Source of the DNA: DASRFA01 sp035651755
GTDB lineage: Bacteria; Desulfobacterota; Binatia; UBA12015
Direction: 5' to 3'
NCBI GenBank assembly: GCA_035651755.1
Contig: DASRFA010000046.1
Coordinates: forward strand, 8,404 to 72,403
DNA: 64,000 nt
Made by a program: the position numbers and the translations under genes. Under the pieces are notes generated by a model. It worked only from the letters and a program-made list of their open reading frames with translations, was not told the DNA's origin and ran no database searches. Shown piece after piece: positions 56,908-64,000 of this stretch. Positions within the stretch are counted from its first letter, which is position 1. Every line of letters starts with the position of its first letter.

Positions 56908-58011
56908 GTGACCCCGACCGGACTCCGGCAGATGGAGCACAACATCGCCCGCTGCCGCGTGCTGCTCTCCCTGGCGGCGATGATCGTCGTGTACGTCGAC
57001 CCCGAGGAGCCGCTGATCGCGCGCTGGATCCCGTTCTCCTGGGGCGCCTTCCACATGGACCCCCGCCTTCTCATGGTGATGGCGGGACATCTCACCTACA
57101 GCACGATGGTGTATCTCGGGCGCGGGGGCTTCCTGTCTTCGATGCGGGCCGCCGCGATCACCACGTGGGTCGACGTCCTCTTCGCGGTCGCGATCGGAAC
57201 GATGACCGAGGGCGTCACCGGACCATCCTATCCCTTCTTCGCGTTCGCGGTCGTGACGAGCGGGCTCCGCGGGGGAATGCGGCAGGCGGCGCTCGTCACG
57301 ACGGCGAGCCTCGCGCTGTACGTCCTCCTGATCCTGCTCTCGAACAACCGGGCCGCCGAGCTCGTCATCATGCGGCCCGTCTACCTCGGGATCACGGGCT
57401 ACGTCGTCGGCTACCTCGGCCAGCAGCGCATCGACCTCCAGGAGCAGATGCGCCAGCTCGAGATCGCGGAGCAGCGCCACCGAATCGGACGCGACCTCCA
57501 CGACGGGTACGCGCAGGCCCTCGCCGGGATCGATCTCCGGCTCGAAGGGGCGCGCCGCGCGCTTCGAAACGGAGGCGCGGCGGACGTGCTCTCCGACCTC
57601 ACCGACCTTCAGGTGAGCGTCAAGCGCGAGTTCGACGATCTGCGGCGCTACGCGCGGACGCTCGCCGGCGTGGACCCCACGCCGACCGCGAACGACGACG
57701 GCGGCGGGACGCGCGTCTCGCTCCGGGCGGAGGTCGCCGGCTCGGTGGCGCTCGTCGAGCGGGTGCTCGGGATCGCGCGCGAAGGGCTCCAGAACATCCG
57801 CCGACATGCCCGCGCGCGACACGCACGGATCGACGTGCGCGGAGACGGCTCCGCGGTGCGCCTCACGATCGAGGACGACGGCGTCGGCTTCGAGGGGAAC
57901 GAGATTCCCTGGTCGATCGCCTCGCGCGTGAACGAGGTCGGCGGCCGGATCGAGATCGCGTCCGACCGGTCGAGCGGAGCGTGCCTCGACATCACGCTGC
58001 CGCCGAGGTGA
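56908..58011 (+). CDS. Sensor histidine kinase, NarL-partner type (HisKA_3)
   Basis: 367 residues from GTG 56908, supported by GAGGT 8 bases upstream; a GTG at 56878 is also open. Residues ~15-155 contain about five hydrophobic segments, an integral-membrane sensor. The HisKA_3 domain has the phospho-His in HRIGRDLHDGYAQALAGIDL. The C-terminal HATPase has EGLQNIRRHARARHARI and EDDGVGFEG; the usual second G box is short. It would phosphorylate the response regulator encoded next, whose start overlaps this stop (GTGA at 58008). Signal unknown. Confidence 0.93.
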   Translation: MTPTGLRQMEHNIARCRVLLSLAAMIVVYVDPEEPLIARWIPFSWGAFHMDPRLLMVMAGHLTYSTMVYLGRGGFLSSMRAAAITTWVDVLFAVAIGTMTEGVTGPSYPFFAFAVVTSGLRGGMRQAALVTTASLALYVLLILLSNNRAAELVIMRPVYLGITGYVVGYLGQQRIDLQEQMRQLEIAEQRHRIGRDLHDGYAQALAGIDLRLEGARRALRNGGAADVLSDLTDLQVSVKREFDDLRRYARTLAGVDPTPTANDDGGGTRVSLRAEVAGSVALVERVLGIAREGLQNIRRHARARHARIDVRGDGSAVRLTIEDDGVGFEGNEIPWSIASRVNEVGGRIEIASDRSSGACLDITLPPR

Positions 58012-58637
58012 GCGGCGTGGGCCGTCCGATCCGCATCGTCGTCGCGGATGACCACCTCCTGTTCCGGCAGGGGCTCAAGTCGCTGCTGCGCTCGGAGGCG
58101 GAGGTGGACGTCGTCGCCGAGACCGAGCGCGCGGACGAGCTTCCCGCCCTGCTCGACCGGGTCGCGTGCGACGTGCTGCTGCTCGACCTCCAGATGGAGC
58201 GGAACGCCCTCTCCGACATCGAATCGCTGGCGGCCCGCGTGCCGGTGGTGGTGCTGACCGCGAGCGAGGTCGAGGCGGACGCGGTCGCCGCCGTTCGAAA
58301 GGGCGCCGTCGCCGTCGTCTTCAAGCGCTTCGCCGTCGACAGCTTGATGAGCGCGATCCGCGCGGTCTCCGCGGGGGGCGTGTGGCTGCCGGCGAGCCTC
58401 CAGACCTCGATGGCGGCCGAGCTCCGCCGGCCGGCGGAGAACGCGCTCTCGCCGCGCGAGGAGGAGGTCGCCCGCTGCGTCGCGCGCGGCCTCCGGAACG
58501 CCGAGATCGCGAAAGAGCTCGCGATCACGGAAGAGACCGTGAAGACGCACTTGAACCGCGTGTTCCGGAAGCTCGGCGTGCGCGACCGCATGGAGCTCGC
58601 GCTCCGGGTGGCGCGCCCGACGGGCGAGCGCAGCTGA
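58008..58637 (+). CDS. LuxR/NarL-type response regulator
   Basis: 209 residues from GTG 58008, overlapping the kinase stop. The receiver domain starts IRIVVADDHLLFRQGL, with the acidic pair and the phospho-acceptor Asp in CDVLLLDLQMERNAL and Thr in VVVLTASE. The expected Lys region reads VVFKRFAVDS. The C-terminal HTH of LuxR type is ENALSPREEEVARCVARGLRNAEIAKEL.. VKTHLNRVFRKLGV. It binds DNA as a phosphorylated dimer in the family. Forms a two-component pair with the kinase before it. Confidence 0.94.
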   Translation: MSGVGRPIRIVVADDHLLFRQGLKSLLRSEAEVDVVAETERADELPALLDRVACDVLLLDLQMERNALSDIESLAARVPVVVLTASEVEADAVAAVRKGAVAVVFKRFAVDSLMSAIRAVSAGGVWLPASLQTSMAAELRRPAENALSPREEEVARCVARGLRNAEIAKELAITEETVKTHLNRVFRKLGVRDRMELALRVARPTGERS

Positions 58638-58852
58638 AGCGCGCGCGCCCTCCCCGCTTCTCCCGAACCGGCTCCCGGCTGCCCGCAACCCTTTCGGGGT
58701 GATGTCCTCAAACGTGCGGGGGATTCGGGCATCGTCCAATGTATATACAAACATCCGCGGTCGCTCGCCCGAAATCGCGCCATTCGCGCCTCAATCTTGG
58801 GCAGCCGCTGCTCGCTTCGACGCCGAAGCCACCAGACGCAGGTGGGACGTGG

Positions 58853-58868
58853 CGGCACCACGCTTGCT
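58853..58868 (+). promoter_or_regulatory. Sigma-54 promoter match upstream of amt
   Basis: CGGCAC-N5-TTGCT fits the -24/-12 consensus TGGCAC-N5-TTGCW with one mismatch, and the GG/GC spacing is correct. The predicted start is near 58880, about 30 bases before ATG 58910. Nitrogen control through NtrC-type activation would suit an ammonium transporter. No clear NtrC site was found. Confidence 0.6.
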
Positions 58869-58909
58869 GTTGCCCGCGCATCAAACACTCACCTCGGGGA
58901 GGTCCTTCG

Positions 58910-60565
58910 ATGGCAGAACTGGAGTGCAAGAGAGATCGGCGGTCGCGCGCTCGCGCAGCCGTCCCGGAGGCCTCGGCCGACCTCGCGGGGCGTGAGCGCT
59001 TCCGCGATCCGGAGTGGCGGCGGTACGGATACCTGTTGCTCGGCGGCAAGCTTCTCGGCATCGCGCTCGTCTTCGGCGCGATGTTCTTCGTCTCGAGCCT
59101 GATCGGCGCGGAAGTGCGTGCGGACGACGCTCCCGTCGTCGCCGGCAACGACATCGTCAACCCGATCAACACGCTGTGGACGCTCCTCGCGGCGTTCCTC
59201 GTGTTCGGCATGCAGGCCGGCTTCACGATGCTCGAGGCCGGCTTCTGCAGGTCGCGCGAGACCGTGAACGTCCTCATGGAGTGCATCGTCGACACGTGCC
59301 TCTGCGGACTTCTGTTCTACGCGTGGGGATTCGCGTTCATGTTCGGCTCGGGCACGCCGTTCGTCGGCACCGAGTTCTTCTTCCTGCAGGGCGTGCCCGC
59401 GACGTACGGATCCACCGGCGTCGCGTTCCTCGCGTTCTGGCTCTTCCAGTTCGCGTTCGCCGACACCTGCTCGACGATCACGTCGGGCGCGATGATCGGC
59501 CGGACCGGCTTCGTCGGCGACCTGATCTACTCGATCGGCGTGTCGGGCTTCATCTATCCGATCGTCGGCCACTGGGCGTGGGGTCCGGACGGCTTCCTCG
59601 CGACGATGGGGAGCGAGGGCAACTTCCTCCCGTTCGTGGGGACGAGCTTCCACGACTTCGCCGGCTCGACCGTCGTGCACACGATCGGCGGCTTCATCGC
59701 GCTCGCGGGCGCGATCGCTCTCGGGCCTCGCCTCGGCCGGCGGTTCAAGCGCGACGGCGGCGGCCCCATGCTGCCGCACGACCTCACGATGGCGTCGGTC
59801 GGCGGCCTGATCCTCTGGTTCGGCTGGTACGGCTTCAACCCGGGCAGCACGCTGTCGGCGATGGACTTCGAGGGCATCGGCCGCGTCGCGACCAACACGA
59901 CGCTCGCGGCGTGCGCGGCGGGCCTGTCCGCGATGTTCTACGGGTTCCCGAAGACGAAATCCTGGGACATCAGCTTCACCGTGAACGGCTTCCTCGCCGG
60001 GCTCGTGGCGATCACCTGCCCCTGCTACTGGGTGTCGCCCACGGGCGCGATCATCCTCGGCCTGATCGCGGGCGTGATCGTCGTGGTCGCGATCGACGTC
60101 CTCGAGTACCTCCGGATCGACGACCCGATCGGTGCGGTGCCGGTGCACGGGATCTGCGGCATCTGGGGCACGCTGTCGCTCGGGCTCTTCGCCTGCGGCC
60201 AGTACGGCGCGACCGGCCCGATCAGCCCGGACAACGCGACGCCGCTCACCGGCCTCTTCTACGGCGGCGGCTTCACGGTGCTGATCGCCCAGATGATCGG
60301 AAGCCTGATCGTCACGTCCGCGACCTTCGGCGTCGCGATGGTCCTCATGTACGCCGTCAAGGCGATGGGCTACCTGCGCGTCTCCGAGGAGGGCGAGCTC
60401 CACGGCCTCGACCTCCACGAGCACGGCGTCCCCGCGTACCCGGAGTACGCGCTGCACGCGGCCGCGACCCCGGGCGGCGGCCCCGCCTTCGTCCACGGAG
60501 CGTTCCAGGCGCAGCGCGCGCCGGCGTCCGGAATGGCGACGTCGTACGCCGCGCGGAAGGCGTGA
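58910..60565 (+). CDS. amt: Ammonium transporter, first paralogue
   Basis: 551 residues from ATG 58910, with GGGGAGG 7 bases upstream; the frame extends further up but without support. It belongs to the Amt/Rh family, trimeric with 11 membrane helices. An N-terminal extension of ~110 residues with one extra hydrophobic segment comes before the core at DIVNPINTLWTLLAAFLVFGMQAGF. The twin-His sites are seen in TVVHTIGGF and AVPVHGICGIWG. The FADTCSTITSGAM and FYGFPKTKSWD patterns differ from the second paralogue and are closer to the long Amt type of cyanobacterial or Rh-like branches. The C-terminus is long and His/Gly-rich (~70 residues). Followed by a strong stem-loop. Probably controlled by sigma-54. 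Confidence 0.94.
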   Translation: MAELECKRDRRSRARAAVPEASADLAGRERFRDPEWRRYGYLLLGGKLLGIALVFGAMFFVSSLIGAEVRADDAPVVAGNDIVNPINTLWTLLAAFLVFGMQAGFTMLEAGFCRSRETVNVLMECIVDTCLCGLLFYAWGFAFMFGSGTPFVGTEFFFLQGVPATYGSTGVAFLAFWLFQFAFADTCSTITSGAMIGRTGFVGDLIYSIGVSGFIYPIVGHWAWGPDGFLATMGSEGNFLPFVGTSFHDFAGSTVVHTIGGFIALAGAIALGPRLGRRFKRDGGGPMLPHDLTMASVGGLILWFGWYGFNPGSTLSAMDFEGIGRVATNTTLAACAAGLSAMFYGFPKTKSWDISFTVNGFLAGLVAITCPCYWVSPTGAIILGLIAGVIVVVAIDVLEYLRIDDPIGAVPVHGICGIWGTLSLGLFACGQYGATGPISPDNATPLTGLFYGGGFTVLIAQMIGSLIVTSATFGVAMVLMYAVKAMGYLRVSEEGELHGLDLHEHGVPAYPEYALHAAATPGGGPAFVHGAFQAQRAPASGMATSYAARKA

Positions 60566-60570
60566 CGTCT

Positions 60571-60620
60571 CGCGCCGGCGAGCGGGGGCCGCGGGGGGCG
60601 GCGCTCCGCTCGCCGGCGCG
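60571..60620 (+). terminator. 15-bp stem-loop after the first amt
   Basis: CGCGCCGGCGAGCGG (60571-60585) pairs perfectly with CCGCTCGCCGGCGCG (60606-60620) around a GC-rich 20-base loop. It lies 5 bases after the stop. No T-run. Confidence 0.55.
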
Positions 60621-61659
60621 GCGGGCCGCGCCGATCCCGGATCGTGGCGACTTTTCGGGCACGCGCCCATGAATTGCGCACGCCCGGATGCGCGCGCCGC
60701 GTGGCGACGGTCGCCGGGGTCGCCCGCACCCTCCCCCATGCGCGCCGCGCGAAAGCCCCTGCGTGCGGTTTCCCGGCCGGATGTCGAGCTCCGCCCGAAC
60801 GATCCGGCGCCCGACCGTGGCATCGCCGTTGCTGCCGGCAGGGCGGCTCGCCGAGGAAGGTCGGCGATCTTCCGTCGCCGCGAACGCGAATGCCGTTGCC
60901 ACCAGAGCACCCGAGATGCGAATGCGCGCCACGATCCGCGCGCGGTCGTCTCGTGGCCCGCGTCGCATCCGTCGTCGCCTGGACCTTGCTCGCCGGGAGC
61001 GCGCTTCCGCCCGCGGTCTGGGCGATCGATCCCGCTTCCTATCGGTCGCCGCTCTCCGCCGACCGCGCCGCGCAGGCGGCGCTCCATCGCGACTGGGCGG
61101 GCGCTCGGCGCGCGATCCGCGGCCCGAACCGCACCGCGGAGATCCGCGGCGCGAACCGACCGACGGCGGCGCGCGCAGCCGTCGCGAGAAGCACGGGAAC
61201 CGCACCCGCTCCAGCGCGGCGCGGCGGCAGGATCGACGGACGCGTCCGGCCGGAGCAGTGCCGGGCGGTCGTCGAGAGCCCCTCCTGGCGGTCGCTCGCC
61301 GCATGGCGCGGCTGGGCGCCACACGCGCTCGCCGGCGCCAGCACGTCGAGCCACCGGACGTCGCGCCTCCGCGACGCCGCGTCCGAGCGCTCGCTTCCGG
61401 GCGATCGGCGCGGCGATCAATCGTCGCCGCCGCTCCGCGCTCCGCCGATCGGAGCCTGACTCCGTCCGATCGGCATCGCCTCGTCGGGCCATCCACGACC
61501 CGGCGGTAGGCGAGGCGAAAGCTCGCGGCGGCAACCGGCCTCGATCGCCCTCGGCGACGAGCGCGCGCACGTGCCGTTGCGCCCTCGAACCTCGAGCTGC
61601 GGCGACGCCGGGCTGCGGACCTCCGTCCGCCGCTCGCCGGCGCGCCGCCAGGAGTCAGC
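60621..61659. other. 1.04-kb region between the two amt genes, little supported content
   Basis: Contains one weak candidate gene (60953-61459) and otherwise no convincing coding frame, RNA gene or repeat. The Shine-Dalgarno of the second amt (AGGAG) lies at its end. A search for a sigma-54 promoter there gave no acceptable match. Confidence 0.5.
60953..61459 (+). CDS. Possible exported protein (weak candidate)
   Basis: 168 residues from a GTG at 60953, next to a signal-like stretch (ARVASVVAWTLLAGSAL..VWA-ID) followed by polar sequence rich in Arg and Ala. The reading frame continues upstream without a better start. No Shine-Dalgarno and no recognised domain; GC3 is high but so is that of many antisense frames here. 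It could be real (the signal-like region is good) or a shadow ORF. Confidence 0.33.
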   Translation: MARVASVVAWTLLAGSALPPAVWAIDPASYRSPLSADRAAQAALHRDWAGARRAIRGPNRTAEIRGANRPTAARAAVARSTGTAPAPARRGGRIDGRVRPEQCRAVVESPSWRSLAAWRGWAPHALAGASTSSHRTSRLRDAASERSLPGDRRGDQSSPPLRAPPIGA

Positions 61660-63117
<1,458 letters not shown>

Positions 63118-63126
63118 AGCGGGACA

Positions 63127-63167
63127 CCGAGGCGGACGGTGCGCGCGCGGCGCGCCGTCCGCCTCGG
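63127..63167 (+). terminator. 13-bp stem-loop after the second amt
   Basis: CCGAGGCGGACGG (63127-63139) pairs perfectly with CCGTCCGCCTCGG (63155-63167) across a 15-base CG-rich loop, 9 bases after the stop. No T-run. Confidence 0.6.
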
Positions 63168-63378
63168 CTCGCGCTGCCGACGCGATCCGCGATCCGCGAT
63201 TCCGGCCGGCCCCGAACGGCCCTCGTGCAGAGCCTCCGAATCGACGGTGCGCTGACGGCTCGCGTCCACCTCTCCCGCGACCGCAGCGGCCGCGGCGACG
63301 CTTGCCTCCCCAACGACTCCTGGCTACAGGTTCGCGTCCGACGAGAGACGCCGTTCGCACGGAAGAGAGGCCGTCTGC

Positions 63379-63810
63379 ATGGCAGAGACCGAGAAGAAGA
63401 AGGAAAGCGCCCTGCCCGCGATCATCGGCTGGGGGGGGCTCGCGTTGTTCAGCGTCCTCTTCGGGTGGATCATCCTGAACCAGCTCCGGACCGCCGAGGA
63501 GTGGTCGAACCGCGGCCCCGAGGCGATCACGCTGGTGAAGCAGTTCAAGCCCGACGGCGGCACCGACACGATGGAGGACCTGATCCGCGGCTACTCGATC
63601 AAGGCCAAGGAGAAGGGCGGCTACGTCGGCGAGTTCGCGTGGGAAGCGAAGCAGAAGGAAGGTCCCGAGTACGAGGTCACCATGCTCTGGCGCGACGGCG
63701 AGAAGCACAAGACCGCGCTCTGGCGCGTCGACCTCCGCCAGAAGCAGGTCCGCCCGCAGGGCGACGCCGCCACGCTCCCGAAGAACGCGCGCGAGGGCAA
63801 CTTCGGCTGA
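63379..63810 (+). CDS. Small membrane-anchored protein, unknown
   Basis: 143 residues. A charged N-terminal dozen residues is followed by one transmembrane helix (about residues 13-34, PAIIGWGGLALFSVLFGWII). The soluble C-terminal domain of ~105 residues has GYVGEFAWEAKQKEGPEYEVTM and KTALWRVDLRQKQV strands, probably in the periplasm. No family recognised. GAAGAGAGG precedes ATG 63379 by about 11 bases. Tandem GC hairpins lie ~30-80 bases after the stop. Confidence 0.78.
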   Translation: MAETEKKKESALPAIIGWGGLALFSVLFGWIILNQLRTAEEWSNRGPEAITLVKQFKPDGGTDTMEDLIRGYSIKAKEKGGYVGEFAWEAKQKEGPEYEVTMLWRDGEKHKTALWRVDLRQKQVRPQGDAATLPKNAREGNFG

Positions 63811-63845
63811 GGGTCGTCGAACGAGGGGCTTCGCGCGTTGTCGCA

Positions 63846-63892
63846 CGAGGGGCTTCGCGCCCCTCGCCCCGTCGGGCAAAGCCCGCCGGGGC
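63846..63892 (+). terminator. Two tandem GC stem-loops after the last gene
   Basis: CGAGGGGC-TTCGC-GCCCCTCG (63846-63866) is a perfect 8-bp stem. GCCCCGTCGGGC-AAA-GCCCGCCGGGGC (63866-63892) pairs 11 of 12. A near copy of the first arm (GAGGGGCTTCGCGC) also occurs at about 63822-63835. No gene is seen in the remaining bases to 64000. Confidence 0.5.
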
Positions 63893-64000
63893 CCCTGTAC
63901 CTTTCCAGCTGCTCTCGGATGTCGTTAGAGGCGTCCTGAGAGCAGGCCAGCCCGTCGAGAGTTGCCTCGGGGCCCTCGTGCTGTGGAGCACCTGGAGTGG

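Noticed and set aside
60644..60952. Upstream extension of the weak exported candidate between the amt genes
   Set aside because: No start or protein feature supports it; composition is that of random GC-rich frames.
61560..61600. Sigma-54 promoter before the second amt (GCGCAC..TTGC)
   Set aside because: The GG of the -24 box is missing and spacing is one base off.
63893..64000. Possible transposase or other gene end on the minus strand at the window edge
   Set aside because: Only ~100 bases are present, and no frame gives a recognisable family.

Overview
The window is about 64 kb of very GC-rich DNA (roughly 70% by eye). GTG and TTG starts and 1-4 base stop/start overlaps are common. Lipoboxes, LolA-like and secreted Cys-rich proteins point to a Gram-negative cell. 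DUF4215-type Cys repeats, choice-of-anchor-type exported proteins and a kaiC-kaiB-kaiB-kinase operon resemble what is seen in deltaproteobacterial or Binatota-like soil/metagenomic lineages. That placement is inference only. No rRNA, tRNA or CRISPR array was seen.

Layout. 1-11.3 kb: the 3' 97% of typA, an exported subtilase divergent from a 14-Cys exported protein, a luciferase-like monooxygenase overlapping a HIT-like protein, an exported cyclophilin, two lipoproteins (alpha/beta hydrolase and a CX5R phosphatase), and a gamma-carbonic anhydrase/quinone oxidoreductase pair. 11.4-21.8 kb: one long plus-strand housekeeping run, guaB-guaA-dnaE-hflX-CDP-alcohol phosphatidyltransferase-LolA-like protein-inositol phosphatase family. 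guaB has a leader ORF, and two perfect hairpins lie between guaB and guaA. 21.7-27.2 kb: NRDE protein, MoxR ATPase with VWA protein, DUF151 nuclease-like protein, TPR membrane protein, GNAT acetyltransferase.

27.385-29.662 kb: a complete IS1595-family element with 25-bp terminal inverted repeats, an exact 8-bp target duplication and two cargo genes. It sits between sequences that themselves look like element ends. 29.8-33.8 kb: an exported choice-of-anchor-like protein, a TPR protein, dGTPase, and a small membrane protein followed by a perfect 14-bp stem-loop.

33.8-43.8 kb is a signalling island. It holds a tightly overlapping kaiC-kaiB-kaiB-hybrid histidine kinase operon without kaiA, an 8-bladed PQQ-type propeller protein, two degenerate receiver-like proteins, a coiled-coil protein and an HDOD-GAF protein. 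43.9-53.3 kb is an exported-protein island: a 14-repeat (2 x 7) propeller protein, a 1328-residue sialidase-like/YVTN protein with tandem Cys modules, and smaller exported proteins. A 38-bp palindromic repeat lies upstream of two of these genes. 53.3-58.6 kb: a 1134-residue AAA/TPR regulator, whose C-terminal domain also occurs as a separate gene at 45.3-45.8 kb, then a NarL-type sensor kinase/response regulator pair. 58.6-63.8 kb: two different ammonium transporters, the first behind a good sigma-54 promoter match, and a small membrane-anchored protein.

How the parts fit: nucleotide supply, replication and lipid synthesis are grouped in the 11-22 kb run. The 34-59 kb part is rich in sensory and exported proteins and looks accessory. 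The most distinctive systems are the kaiA-less KaiC-KaiB-KaiB-kinase operon and the repeat-associated exported-protein island.
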